Source: Clostridia bacterium (GTDB lineage Bacteria; Bacillota; Clostridia; TANB77; UBA1234). Taken from it: a stretch of DNA of 64,000 nucleotides. The position numbers and the translations under genes are program-made. The notes below the pieces were generated by a model. That model was not told the DNA's origin, ran no database searches, and saw nothing but the letters and a program-made list of their open reading frames with translations. Within the stretch, counting starts at the first letter, position 1. Each line of letters starts with the position of its first letter. The stretch spans positions 310,001-374,000 of the forward strand of contig JAFYBZ010000007.1 in assembly GCA_017539905.1 (NCBI GenBank), given 5' to 3'. This document shows positions 18,301-26,937 of the stretch, one piece after another.

Positions 18301-18908
18301 ACATTAAAGCATTAGGTATGGTTAATGTTAATGCAATAGAAGAATACAAGGCCGTTGGCGATAGATATGAATTCTTAAGAACTCAGAAAGAAGATTTGGA
18401 AAATTCACAAGCATCACTTGAAAAGATTATTTCTGACATGGTTGATCTTATGAAGATACAATTCTCACAAAAGTTTGAAATAATTAATAAAAACTTCAGC
18501 GAAGTATTTGTTGAATTATTTGGTGGAGGTAGAGCAGAACTTACACTTTCTGATACAGATAATATCTTGGAAAGTGGAATTGAAATTGAAGTTCAGCCAC
18601 CTGGAAAGAAGCTTCAAAACATGATGCTTCTATCAGGAGGAGAAAGAGCATTTACAGCGATTGCATTATTGTTTGCTATTCTAAAACTTTCACCATCACC
18701 ATTCTGCATTCTAGATGAGATTGAAGCTGCTTTAGATGATGTAAATGTTTATAGATTTGCAGACTATCTAAAGAAATTTGCAGAAGATACGCAGTTCTTA
18801 TTGATTACTCATAGAAAAGGAAGTATGGAAGCTGCAAATACGGTATATGGTGCAACTATGCAAGAGCATGGTATTACAAAACTAATTTCAATGAAATTAG
18901 ATGCGTAG
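15366..18908 (+). CDS. smc: Chromosome segregation protein SMC
   Basis: An 1180-residue SMC ATPase, the usual family length, which forms condensin with ScpA and ScpB to organise the chromosome. Order of parts: N-terminal head with MYLKRLELQGFKSFADKT and Walker A GPNGSGKSN (about residues 32-40), a long coiled coil, the hinge (about 515-650, GKGVYGTVASLIKVP to LDGDVLNTTGQMTGG), the returning coil, and the C-terminal head with signature LLSGGERAFTAIALLF and Walker B PFCILDEIEAALDD. GGTGAAG precedes the ATG. The common neighbours rnc and ftsY are not adjacent; the next gene is a membrane protein 26 bases on. Confidence 0.97.
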   Translation: MYLKRLELQGFKSFADKTTLEFKPGITAVIGPNGSGKSNISDAIRWVLGEQSVKTLRGSKLEDVIFAGTQARKPVSFAEVSITLDNEDHKLPIDYSEVTVSRRVYRSGDSEFYINKNQCRLKDIVELFMDTGIGRDGYSIIGQGRIDEILSTKSEERRHIFEDAAGIVKYRTRKEDAEKKLENTKQNLLRINDIVTELENQLEPLREQSEKAKSYLEYKENLKYLEVGLFISNIAKNKQKLEEITKQVEEVLTQTEDENQKLATLQTTKEEARKAIEEITTAIEELQSKIYDEQNNIEKSNSEIGIKNAKIEHNIANSETYKKDIEDLKAKNEDLKKEIEDRKLRQERLANDKKKFEDELKEKEDELAKLSENLSQDAKRIEELKAKIMQNIDTKFEKMETLKNLTASHDTWNSRIKQIDTEIFDNKLAIDKENMVKAEQNKSFTEISKIKSELEEKLNRVKEIRDNHEQKVLGYENSIRETLGELSNKESRLKFLVETENEYEGYVNSVKAVMQRAQKDNSFGKGVYGTVASLIKVPTEYETAIEQLLGGSLQNIVTENEDYAKNAIEFLKQNNLGRASFYPISSVKGEKLKNNLKNEPGFIGIASDLISYDGKFDGIMQSILGKSAVIDNMDNAIKVARDNKYSFRIVTLDGDVLNTTGQMTGGSIAKKTTSLLSRGREIDELKKVVKELQEKAQKIQKEFEDYKTSAENELKDSEEVANKFQEVQITFATESQKMEAIEANIDKANKKIELLQNEKDTLSAQFEQVKVDITNINELMANLDKENEESQTEVDEFAKKNMEQQKVFDDLNSDIMDLKISVSSFDESNSSIDEMLERINQDITSNEESSTKKEQDIQKMLEENETLKTEIENTKDSIKDIESKIEELNQNLTDYKDDRDNKNAKVQEVDSNIDNEYRTLDILHDQATKLDVKKAKLEQDIEDITNKMWEEYETTPNTATSYAEVTSHTAKEVEKIKADIKALGMVNVNAIEEYKAVGDRYEFLRTQKEDLENSQASLEKIISDMVDLMKIQFSQKFEIINKNFSEVFVELFGGGRAELTLSDTDNILESGIEIEVQPPGKKLQNMMLLSGGERAFTAIALLFAILKLSPSPFCILDEIEAALDDVNVYRFADYLKKFAEDTQFLLITHRKGSMEAANTVYGATMQEHGITKLISMKLDA

Positions 18909-18934
18909 AAATTTTGAAAGGTAGTTTTAAGTAA

Positions 18935-20122
18935 GTGTTTGAAAGATTGTTTAGAAAGAAAAATATTTTTTCGTACATACCGGCAATTTTGGCAGCATTT
19001 AGTAGTATGGTAATGGGAATAAATCCTTTTTCGAGTGCTATTTTTGTCGTTATGGTAGAAGAAAAAGTACCAGTACTAATCACTTTTTTAATTACTTCTA
19101 TAGTTCAGCTTTTATTATTTGGATATGTTAATACATTGAAGTTTTTAATCTTTGTAATAGTGTATTCAATTATTAAAGCGTTTTCTAAAAACACAACAAA
19201 ATATGATAGCAATGATATTGTACAACTAGCGAAAAACTTTTTGCCTAAGATTTTAATTGCTTCAGTTATTTCAGAAGGCATCTTGCTTATAACGAGAGTC
19301 GAAGAGTTATCCGACTTTCCTGAAATAATTTGCTATGTTATTTCGATAGCATTATTTAGTATTGTGTTTAGATATGCTTATAAGTATTACTATAGCTTGC
19401 TAAAAGAAAGTGATGAAAAAGTTAAATATATACACATTATTTCGTTTGTGATTTTATTCACAATCTGCATTTCATTTGTTAAAGGAATAAACATTTTTGG
19501 CGTTAATTTGTGGATAGTTTTATCGATAGTATTATTAATGATTGTAGCTTGGAAGAAAAACATTGTATTTGGAATACTTTCTTCACTACTTGTTTCACTA
19601 GTAATTTTGTTGTGTACTAATGTTGCAATTGGAATTATTATTTTGATGTTGGTTGTTGGAATAGTTACAACGCTAATTTCAAAAGCAGGTCGTAAAGGAG
19701 CTTTAATAGGCTTGGTATTTTCATTTGTAATATTGCTTATTACGTTTGGCCGTAATGCTGTAAATAACAACCCGGCAATGAATGAAAGAATGCAAGAAGA
19801 TTATTATTCTTTCTTAAAGAGTAGTTTGAACTCTTTAAGTGGAGATGAGTATGAAAAGACTAGCGAAGAAATTGCTAGAATAGAGGAAATGGATAGAATC
19901 CAAAAAGAAGCTCAAAATACTCTTTCTAGCACTATTATAAAGTGTATGTTAATTGGATTTTTCTTACTATGTGTTATTCCTATCAAGTATTTAGATTACA
20001 TTAATGGATTGGTTCCAGATGCTCCTGATATAGAAGATATTAGAACAAGATTATTTAGAGTAAGCAAAATCTATAGATTAAATCCTGGTAAGGAAGAAAA
20101 TGAAGATAAAAAAGAAGAATGA
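18935..20122 (+). CDS. Polytopic membrane protein resembling the SpoIIE N-terminal region
   Basis: A 395-residue membrane protein with about ten hydrophobic segments and a final short cytosolic tail. The first helices (IPAILAAFSSMVMGINPFSSAIFVVM) resemble the start of the SpoIIE membrane domain, where a similar Gly-Ile-Asn/Ser-Pro-Phe turn occurs, but no PP2C phosphatase domain follows. A charged amphipathic stretch rich in Glu (about residues 280-335) precedes the last helix. The start is GTG 18935, after AAAGGTAG. It follows smc closely, so it is probably co-transcribed. The SpoIIE resemblance is an inference from pattern only. Confidence 0.65.
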   Translation: MFERLFRKKNIFSYIPAILAAFSSMVMGINPFSSAIFVVMVEEKVPVLITFLITSIVQLLLFGYVNTLKFLIFVIVYSIIKAFSKNTTKYDSNDIVQLAKNFLPKILIASVISEGILLITRVEELSDFPEIICYVISIALFSIVFRYAYKYYYSLLKESDEKVKYIHIISFVILFTICISFVKGINIFGVNLWIVLSIVLLMIVAWKKNIVFGILSSLLVSLVILLCTNVAIGIIILMLVVGIVTTLISKAGRKGALIGLVFSFVILLITFGRNAVNNNPAMNERMQEDYYSFLKSSLNSLSGDEYEKTSEEIARIEEMDRIQKEAQNTLSSTIIKCMLIGFFLLCVIPIKYLDYINGLVPDAPDIEDIRTRLFRVSKIYRLNPGKEENEDKKEE

Positions 20123-20141
20123 TATTTATATCATTCTTCTT
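20112..20141. terminator. Bidirectional intrinsic terminator overlapping a stop codon
   Basis: AAGAAGAATGATA pairs with TATCATTCTTCTT around a TTTA loop, with T-tract. The TGA stop of the upstream gene lies inside the stem. Confidence 0.85.
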
Positions 20142-20146
20142 CTTTT

Positions 20147-20992
20147 TTAAATGCTTGTTAAATCATTTGTATATATTCCATCTACTTTTTTAGATTTTAA
20201 ATATTCGAAGTCTTCAATACTATCAACTGTATGCGTATAAACATATATGCCAATTTCTTTTAAGTTTGAAACAAATTCTTCTGAAGCACGAGCAATTGGC
20301 ATTGTTATAGCAAATACTGCGTTTGTTTTGCAAAACTCTACTACTTCTTCATCTGTATCGGGACTTTCATATAGTGTATAAATAATGTTTTCAAAGCCTA
20401 ATTCTTTTGCTTTTTTAAATTCATCTTGGTTGTATACTTGTGGGATAATTCTAGGCATCATTATTTCATACTTTTCTTTTATTTCGTTTAAAAGAGTGAT
20501 ATTGTCATCTTTTGTATCAGTTACTAATATAAGTTCAGTGAATTCAGTGTTCATTAAATTGATTATCTTTTCTAAATCTAATTGGCCTGAATCACCAATC
20601 ATATTAAAGTTCATAAATTCTTCATGCGTATAGTCTTCTCTTGATTCAACGTTAAAGAACTTTGTCAAAAATCCATCCCAACTATGAAATGCAACTTGGT
20701 AGCCATCAATTGTCTTTAAAAAATCAATTTCACAAAGTCTAGTTCCTTTTTCATAAGAATCTTTAATAGCTTTATATGAATTTGTATATGTATATCTGTC
20801 GCCACTAATGTATAAACTTCCACCAGCGTGTGCAATTATTGCTCTTTGATCTTTTGATAAATTAGCTGGAGTAAAGCTTGTATTATAAACAATATCAGGG
20901 ATTATCTTTCCATCTTGAGGATTATAAACTACAAAATACAAAATTGTAGCGAGTATTATAATGAATAGAGTTAAAATAACTACTTTTTTCAT
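20147..20992 (-). CDS. Membrane-anchored glycerophosphodiester phosphodiesterase-family protein
   Basis: A 281-residue protein with an N-terminal membrane helix (residues 4-24) and an extracellular TIM-barrel of the GDPD family, which cleaves glycerophosphodiesters from lipids or teichoic acids. Visible catalytic landmarks are HAGGS at 55-59, CEIDF at 87-91 and a histidine in VAFHSWDG. The closing strand KVDGIYTNDL is typical. In the first motif the usual HRG is HAG, and the usual glutamate-rich ENT is TNS; such variants are common in secreted Clostridial members, so activity is likely but not certain. Transcribed alone. Confidence 0.82.
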   Translation of the reverse strand: MKKVVILTLFIIILATILYFVVYNPQDGKIIPDIVYNTSFTPANLSKDQRAIIAHAGGSLYISGDRYTYTNSYKAIKDSYEKGTRLCEIDFLKTIDGYQVAFHSWDGFLTKFFNVESREDYTHEEFMNFNMIGDSGQLDLEKIINLMNTEFTELILVTDTKDDNITLLNEIKEKYEIMMPRIIPQVYNQDEFKKAKELGFENIIYTLYESPDTDEEVVEFCKTNAVFAITMPIARASEEFVSNLKEIGIYVYTHTVDSIEDFEYLKSKKVDGIYTNDLTSI

Positions 20993-21018
20993 GAAATATC
21001 TCCTTCCAAAATAAAAAA

Positions 21019-21040
21019 GACTAGAACATAAATTCTAGTC
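21019..21040 (-). terminator. Terminator of tRNA-Arg(TCT)
   Basis: GACTAGAA pairs with TTCTAGTC around a 6-base loop; on the minus strand it is followed by TTTTTT. Confidence 0.85.
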
Positions 21041-21057
21041 TCATCGCCACCTGGTTT

Positions 21058-21134
<77 letters not shown>

Positions 21135-21205
21135 AAATGCCAAGTGACGCTTTATATATTAGCACGAGGCTACATAAAAGTCAATACTAGAAAAATGATT
21201 TTCAT

Positions 21206-22501
21206 TTATCTACGAAACCTTGCATTATAACGTCTTGTACGCGAAGAACGGCTCATTTTAGCGTTTTTTCGGATAACTTTATTATAAAATCTTAAGATTA
21301 GGATAATAATTACAATAACGATGATTATCCTTAGTATAATGATTAATATATCAGCTACTAAATCTCCAGCAGAAAAGTCAGGCTTTACTTCTACTGAATT
21401 TCCAGAGAACAAATCAACATCATAATATGTACCATAGACATTATATGTGGCTTTACCTATATATTCTCCCGATGAAATAGGAGCTACCATGTCTCTAGTA
21501 ATTGTTATTTTTGGTTCAAAGTCTTTATTTAAGTCTTTTTGTTCGATTGCAATAGTAACAGGTTCGCTAAGTACAGCATTTAATCTATCGCTTCTATTCT
21601 TTGAATTTTCAACTTCTAAAGTATCTAAAATATCACCACTTTTAGCGATGGTTTTTACTACTAGATTTGAAAAGCCATATTCAAAAAGTGCTTTTGTATC
21701 TAGATATCTTTGGCTTTCTCCTTCTTCTGTCTTACCGCCACCAAGAACGCATGCAATTAGCTCGATACCATCTTTTGATGCTGATGCAACAAGGCAGTTT
21801 TTAGCCTCGCTAGTAAATCCAGTTTTACCTCCAGTACATGGTTCATAATAATATTTGTTTGATTCTATAATCATTTTATTAGAATTATTAAAAGAACGAT
21901 CATCAAAAGTATGAATTGAAGTTGGAGGTAGTGAAAAAGCTTTCATTCCAGTGATTCTTCTAAAATCAGGGAATTTATTGTAGGCGTACCTATACATCTT
22001 AGCTAAATCATAGGCACAAGAATAGTGATTTTCATTATGAAGACCATTACTATTAACAAAATGAGTAAGAGTAAGGTCTAATTCGTTTGATTTTTTATTC
22101 ATTAAAACAACAAACTCTTCGATTGTTCCTGATATACCCTCGGCGAGTATATTTGCAGCTTCATTTCCAGATGCAATAAGTAGGCCCTCTAGTAATTGTT
22201 CAACGGTAAATTCTTCGCCTGCTTGAATATCACAAATACTACCACCTGAAGGCACGCTTCTAACAGCATTTTCACTAGCAACTAGTGTATCAGTTAGTTC
22301 AAGGTTTTCTAATGTAAGAATAGCCGTCATGATTTTAGTAGTGCTTGCTGGAAATGCCTTCGAATAAGCTCCTTGTTGAAATATTGTTCTTCCAGTTGTC
22401 GTATCAATTAAAATAGCGTTTTCAGAGCTTATATCTATAGCAAAAGCCGATGTGGTAAGTAAAACAATGAAAAATAATGTTATTAAAATTGTCCTTTTCA
22501 A
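21206..22501 (-). CDS. dacF: D-alanyl-D-alanine carboxypeptidase (penicillin-binding protein, DacF/DacA type)
   Basis: A 431-residue low-molecular-weight penicillin-binding protein that trims the terminal D-Ala of peptidoglycan stem peptides. A signal peptide covers residues 1-21. The three active-site motifs are present: STTK at 53-56, SGN at 111-113 and KTG at 226-228. A PBP5-type C-terminal domain follows (about 270-370), then a transmembrane helix (about 385-407) and a very basic tail ending in RRYNARFRR, in place of the usual amphipathic anchor. The start is TTG 22501, nine bases after GGAGG. It diverges from comEA. Confidence 0.92.
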   Translation of the reverse strand: MKRTILITLFFIVLLTTSAFAIDISSENAILIDTTTGRTIFQQGAYSKAFPASTTKIMTAILTLENLELTDTLVASENAVRSVPSGGSICDIQAGEEFTVEQLLEGLLIASGNEAANILAEGISGTIEEFVVLMNKKSNELDLTLTHFVNSNGLHNENHYSCAYDLAKMYRYAYNKFPDFRRITGMKAFSLPPTSIHTFDDRSFNNSNKMIIESNKYYYEPCTGGKTGFTSEAKNCLVASASKDGIELIACVLGGGKTEEGESQRYLDTKALFEYGFSNLVVKTIAKSGDILDTLEVENSKNRSDRLNAVLSEPVTIAIEQKDLNKDFEPKITITRDMVAPISSGEYIGKATYNVYGTYYDVDLFSGNSVEVKPDFSAGDLVADILIIILRIIIVIVIIILILRFYNKVIRKNAKMSRSSRTRRYNARFRR

Positions 22502-22579
22502 GATAAAATTCCTCCAAAATAAGGGATTAACTCATCAACATTATTTTAAACAATATTTTGATATCGTACAAGCATATAT

Positions 22580-22609
22580 GTAGTAATTTGCCACTTTTTA
22601 CCACTTTTC
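22580..22609 (+). promoter_or_regulatory. Phased 10-bp repeat array upstream of comEA
   Basis: Two clear consecutive 10-mers (GCCACTTTTT, ACCACTTTTC) and a weaker third upstream (GTAGTAATTT) end exactly at the -35 box of comEA. The same design precedes comM and the T4SS operon. Ten-base spacing puts every copy on the same face of the helix, as expected for an activator that binds cooperatively. Confidence 0.7.
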
Positions 22610-22638
22610 TTGATAAAACTAGATATTTAGCATATAAT
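22610..22638 (+). promoter_or_regulatory. comEA promoter
   Basis: TTGATA, 17-base spacer and TATAAT, directly abutted by the phased repeat array. Confidence 0.82.
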
Positions 22639-22662
22639 TTGAGTGTAATTTAAGGAGGGACT

Positions 22663-23239
22663 ATGAGAATAAAAGCAAAGCATATTTTATATGCGGGGGC
22701 TTTTATCGTATTGACTATAATAGGTATTTTTTTAGTACCAAAAAATGAGGAAATTATTATCAGTAATTCGAATGGCAAAAGTGGTGACATTAATTCAAAA
22801 GTTGAAACAATATTTGTACACATTGATGGTGCAATTAACGAACCTGGAATTAAAGTTGTTCCTAAATACACAAGACTATTTGAATTGATTGAATTATCTG
22901 GTGGGACAAAAGAAAATGCAGATATTTCAAGACTAAATTTAGCAAGCGTGCTTAAAGATGAGCAAAAAGTTGTAATTCCAGAAAAGATAAATGAGGAAAA
23001 TAGTAAAGAGAGTATTACATATAGTAGTAAAACTATTAATTCTGGAATTGTGAATATTAATAGTGCAGATAAAGAAGGGTTATCTACGTTGCCAGGTATA
23101 GGCCCAGCGATGGCGCAAAGAATTATTGATTATCGAAATAATAATGGGATGTTTAATGACATTGAAGATATTAAAAACGTTACTCGGTATAGGTGAAGCA
23201 AAATTTGAAAAGATTAAAGACTTAATTACTGTATATTAA
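22663..23239 (+). CDS. comEA: ComEA DNA-uptake receptor, needs +1 frameshift at CGG 23185
   Basis: A 191-residue membrane-anchored DNA receptor for natural transformation, if one base is skipped. Residues 9-26 form the anchor, an SLBB-like domain follows (VHIDGAINEPGIKVVPKYT), and the C-terminus has the helix-hairpin-helix DNA-binding pair: VNINSADKEGLSTLPGIGPA and, across the shift, DIKNVT then GIGEAKFEKIKDLITVY. In the zero frame the triplet after the threonine is CGG and the protein ends five codons on, losing the last hairpin. Dropping C 23185 gives GGT ATA GGT (G-I-G), exactly the conserved motif. The stop at 23239 is 19 bases before pdp. comEC is not adjacent. Transcribed from a promoter with phased repeats. 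Confidence 0.88.
23185..23187 (+). other. +1 frameshift site in comEA (CGGT, Gly expected)
   Basis: Context ACT CGG TAT in the zero frame; ACT then GGT ATA GGT after skipping C 23185. The restored glycine is the first of the helix-hairpin-helix GIG. Confidence 0.85.
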
Positions 23240-23258
23240 GCGATAAGGAGGATTTATT

Positions 23259-24563
23259 ATGAATCCAAATGAGATTATTCGTAAAAAGAGAGATCAAGAA
23301 GAGCTTTCAAAAGAAGAAATCGAATTTTTTATAAGTGAATATTCAAATGGAAACATTCCAGATTATCAAGCTTCAAGCCTTCTTATGGCAATATACTTAA
23401 ATGGAATGTCTCAAAGTGAAATAGCATTTCTTACAGGAGCCATGATAAAATCAGGCAAAACTATGGATCTATCTTCTATAGAAGGCATAAAAGTTGATAA
23501 GCATAGTACTGGTGGAATAGGAGATAAAATGTCGATGGTATTATTGCCGCTTGTAGCAGCTTGTGGCGTACCTGTAGCTAAGATGGCAGGTAGAGGACTA
23601 GGCTATACTCAGGGGACAATTGATAAACTAGAATCTATATTAGGCTTTAAAACAAGTCTATCTATAAATGAGTTTATTCAAAATGTTAAAGCAATTAATC
23701 TTTCTATAATGTCACAACAAGAGGACATTGCTAAAGCAGATAAGCTATTATATGCATTACGAGATGTTACTTCTACAGTAGAGAGTATTCCATTAATTGC
23801 ATCTTCTGTTATGAGTAAAAAGATAGCATCTGGTGCAGATAAAATTTTATTAGAAGTTACATGTGGAAGTGGTGCATTTATAGATGACTTAGATAGAGCA
23901 AAAATGCTAAGTCAAATAATGGTTAATATTGGAAAGCAATATGGCAAAGAGACAGTCGCAATTATTACAAATATGGATCAACCGCTTGGAAGATTTTGTG
24001 GAAATAGCTTAGAAGTAATGGAAACAATTGATACATTAAATGGAAAAGGCGAAGAAGATGTTGTTTCTTTATGTACTATGTTTGGAGCATATATGCTTAA
24101 GTTAGCAGGCGTAGGAGATAATCTTGCCAATAATATGAGATTAATAAAATCTAAAATTGACAATAAAGAAGGATTAATCAAGTTTAGGGAATTATTATTA
24201 AGACAAGGGGGTAATACTTATTGTATAGATCATCCAGAAGTTTTAAACAAAGCTAAATATAAAATTCCTGTTAAAACGCCAAGATCTGGTTATGTACATG
24301 AAATTAATAGCAAAAACATTGGAATGGCAGTTGTAAATATGGGCGGCGGAAGACAGAAGAAAGACGATTCTATCGATCATAATGTTGGTATAGAAATTCT
24401 AAAGAAAATTGGCGATCATGTTGAAGCGGATGATATTTTAATGTTTATATATTGCAATGATGAAGAACTTGGAAGAAAACAAGTTAAATTTTTGCAAGAT
24501 TCTTACTATATAGGATATGAAGAAGTACCAAAGATTGAAGCGATATTAGATATTATAGATTAG
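23259..24563 (+). CDS. pdp: Pyrimidine-nucleoside phosphorylase
   Basis: A 434-residue enzyme that cleaves uridine and thymidine with phosphate into base and (deoxy)ribose-1-phosphate, in nucleoside salvage. Family features are clear: KVDKHSTGGIGDKMSMVLLPLVAACGVPVAKMAGRGLGYTQGTIDKLE near residues 79-126, covering the phosphate-binding and pyrimidine-binding segments, and the C-terminal domain with MGGGRQKKDDSIDHNVGI. Length is typical. AAGGAGG precedes the ATG. It sits 19 bases after comEA; salvage of nucleosides from imported DNA is a plausible reason, but this is inference. Confidence 0.95.
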   Translation: MNPNEIIRKKRDQEELSKEEIEFFISEYSNGNIPDYQASSLLMAIYLNGMSQSEIAFLTGAMIKSGKTMDLSSIEGIKVDKHSTGGIGDKMSMVLLPLVAACGVPVAKMAGRGLGYTQGTIDKLESILGFKTSLSINEFIQNVKAINLSIMSQQEDIAKADKLLYALRDVTSTVESIPLIASSVMSKKIASGADKILLEVTCGSGAFIDDLDRAKMLSQIMVNIGKQYGKETVAIITNMDQPLGRFCGNSLEVMETIDTLNGKGEEDVVSLCTMFGAYMLKLAGVGDNLANNMRLIKSKIDNKEGLIKFRELLLRQGGNTYCIDHPEVLNKAKYKIPVKTPRSGYVHEINSKNIGMAVVNMGGGRQKKDDSIDHNVGIEILKKIGDHVEADDILMFIYCNDEELGRKQVKFLQDSYYIGYEEVPKIEAILDIID

Positions 24564-24584
24564 CAATAGAAAGAAGGATACAGA

Positions 24585-26117
24585 TTGCAAACAAATCTTA
24601 TAGAATATCTTGAGAAATCAGCAAAAGAATTTTCAAATAAAGATGCTTTTGTAGATGAAAAGAATAAATATACATACAGAGATATTCAATGCATTTCAAA
24701 GAAAATAGCAAATAGAATAAATGAAAGTTTGAATTCTAAGAATAATGCAATAGCTGTGTTTATTGATAGAAATGCGCTTTGCTTATGCGGCTTTTTTGGC
24801 AGCTTATATAGTGGAAATTACTATGTTCCAATAGATAACAAGATGCCTGAAAGCAGAATGAAAAAAGTACTTTCAAATGTCGACTCAAAAGTTGTTTTAT
24901 TCTTGAATAAAGATTTGGCTTTGATAAATTCTTTAAAAGAAGAGTTTAATTTTGATGCGATTAATTTGGATGATATATCAAATGAGTATTTTTCTAATAC
25001 AAATAAAGATTATGAATTAATAAACCAAAAAGAAGTGATAGATGTTGATCCAGCATATGTAATTTTTACATCTGGTAGCACAGGTGATCCAAAAGGAATT
25101 GTAATTTCTCATAAAAGCGTAATAGATTTTATTGAATGGATGACAGAAACATTTGAATTTACTGATAAAGATATAATGGTAAATCAAGCACCATTTTATT
25201 TTGATTTAAGTGTTAAAGATATTTATACGACAATAAAAAATGGAGCTACATGTTATATTGCACCTAGAAAAGTATTAATGTTTCCAAGCTTATTAGTAGA
25301 TTATACAAACGAAGTAAACGCTACATCTTTAATCTGGGCAACATCTTGTTTTAACCTAGTGTCAAATTCTAAAGTGTTTGAAAAAAAGACATTAAAAACT
25401 GTAAATAAAGTAATACTAGGCGGAGAAGTATTATATGGCAAACATCTTAATAACTGGAAAAAATATAATCCTGACATTAAGTATGTGAACTTATATGGCC
25501 CAACAGAGGTAACAGTAGACTGCACATATTATATTATTGATAAAGAATATAATGATGATGAATCGGTACCTATAGGAAAAGCATGTCATAATAAAGAAGT
25601 ATATTTGTTAGATGATAATTTGAATGAAGTTTCAAATGGGGAAGTAGGGCAAATATGTGTTAGGGGTACAGGCCTTGCAAAAGGATATATTAACGATGTG
25701 GAAAAAACAAAATCCTCATTTGTTCAATTTCCAAAATCTTCTTATCCGGATATAATATATAAGACTGGAGATTTAGGATATTACAATGAAGATGGACTAA
25801 TAGTATTTGCATCTAGAAAAGATGATCAAATAAAACATATGGGCTATAGAATAGAACTTGGTGAAATTGAAAAAGCAATTAATTCGTTGGGTGTTATCAA
25901 CAATGCTATTTGCTTATATGATAGTATAAAAGAAAAGATTGTTTGCATATATTCTGGTGACGATGATCAGAGCAAAGTAATTGAAGAATTGCAAAAATTA
26001 ATACCTAAATATATGCTTCCAAACATGTTTGTAAAAAAAGAAGATATGCCTTTAAATGCTAATGGAAAGATTGATAGAGTAAAACTAAAAGAGGAGTATT
26101 TTGAAAAACAATGTTAG
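24585..26117 (+). CDS. Adenylate-forming enzyme (DltA-like carrier-protein ligase)
   Basis: A 510-residue member of the ANL superfamily that activates a carboxylic or amino acid with ATP and loads it on a carrier protein. Core motifs: A3 in FTSGSTGDPKGIVISHKS, A5 in NLYGPTEVTVDCTYY, A7 in YKTGDLGYYNEDG, A8 in DDQIKHMGYRIELGEIE and A10 lysine in PLNANGKIDRVKLKEEY. The overall form matches DltA, D-alanine ligase; the only free carrier protein in the window is the DltC-like protein at 2279-2497. The start is TTG 24585 after AAGGA. It overlaps the following GNAT gene by 7 bases. The substrate is not proven. Confidence 0.88.
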   Translation: MQTNLIEYLEKSAKEFSNKDAFVDEKNKYTYRDIQCISKKIANRINESLNSKNNAIAVFIDRNALCLCGFFGSLYSGNYYVPIDNKMPESRMKKVLSNVDSKVVLFLNKDLALINSLKEEFNFDAINLDDISNEYFSNTNKDYELINQKEVIDVDPAYVIFTSGSTGDPKGIVISHKSVIDFIEWMTETFEFTDKDIMVNQAPFYFDLSVKDIYTTIKNGATCYIAPRKVLMFPSLLVDYTNEVNATSLIWATSCFNLVSNSKVFEKKTLKTVNKVILGGEVLYGKHLNNWKKYNPDIKYVNLYGPTEVTVDCTYYIIDKEYNDDESVPIGKACHNKEVYLLDDNLNEVSNGEVGQICVRGTGLAKGYINDVEKTKSSFVQFPKSSYPDIIYKTGDLGYYNEDGLIVFASRKDDQIKHMGYRIELGEIEKAINSLGVINNAICLYDSIKEKIVCIYSGDDDQSKVIEELQKLIPKYMLPNMFVKKEDMPLNANGKIDRVKLKEEYFEKQC

Positions 26118-26935
26118 ATATTATTGATAACAAAAATATGTTATCTAATTTAATGATTAATCATCTTGGAAAAAATTTAATTACAAATTGCTATTTGTCT
26201 ATCAAGGAATTTGAAGACGAAATCGAGCTTAAAACACTAATGTATAGGGAATTTCCTACAGGTAATTTATATATATTGAAGTATAGAGAAGATTTTATGA
26301 TTTTATACTACTATATCAACAGAGCAGATAGTGTAAAAAATGAATTTAACGAAATCAAATCAATTTTTGATAATAAAAAAATCGTAGTTGAAATCCCATA
26401 TAGAGAAGAACTTCAACTTGAAGAAGTTCTAGACCTGTTTGATGAACTTGGTTTTAGTCTTTCTTTAAAAAGAATAAACCTAGAACATCAAATAGAAGCG
26501 CGTTTAGATACGACTTGCCCTTATAGTGAAATAGAGTGGAAATACTTTTTTGACTCGATTGAAGATTCAACTAGAATTAGAGAATTTTTACTTGATAATT
26601 TTGATAAATATACAGGATGCATTCCACTTAAAGAAACAATTATGAAAAAGATTGAATCAAATTATTTCTATGTTTTGGAAAATGTTGAATCGAAGGAAAT
26701 TGTGGGTGTTCTGGAGTTTGATCTAGGAAGAACAACTACAATAAAACATCTTGCGGTATCAAAAGAATATCGTGGAAAAGGACTTGGCAGGTTATTAATA
26801 AATATGATGCTAAATACAAACAAAAATGTAAATGTATGGACTACATTTAGCTCAAATGCAGAGCAATTTTATAAAAACAATGGCTTTGTCACGACTGAAT
26901 ATAAGTCGGCAGTATTAATATATGAGGGGGAGTAA
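26111..26935 (+). CDS. GNAT-family N-acetyltransferase with extended N-terminus
   Basis: A 274-residue protein. The C-terminal half (about residues 185-272) is a GNAT acetyltransferase: strand EIVGVLEFDLGR, the acetyl-CoA loop HLAVSKEYRGKGLGRLLINMML and the closing SSNAEQFYKNNGF. The first 180 residues are unrecognised and may be a degenerate second GNAT half or a recognition domain. Its start overlaps the end of the DltA-like gene and its stop touches the start of an SLH protein, so the three are one operon, suggesting it modifies a cell-surface precursor. The acceptor is unknown. Confidence 0.82.
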   Translation: MLDIIDNKNMLSNLMINHLGKNLITNCYLSIKEFEDEIELKTLMYREFPTGNLYILKYREDFMILYYYINRADSVKNEFNEIKSIFDNKKIVVEIPYREELQLEEVLDLFDELGFSLSLKRINLEHQIEARLDTTCPYSEIEWKYFFDSIEDSTRIREFLLDNFDKYTGCIPLKETIMKKIESNYFYVLENVESKEIVGVLEFDLGRTTTIKHLAVSKEYRGKGLGRLLINMMLNTNKNVNVWTTFSSNAEQFYKNNGFVTTEYKSAVLIYEGE

Positions 26936-26937
26936 TA

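Noticed and set aside
18935..20122. Full SpoIIE phosphatase
   Set aside because: Only the membrane part resembles SpoIIE; no PP2C motifs follow.
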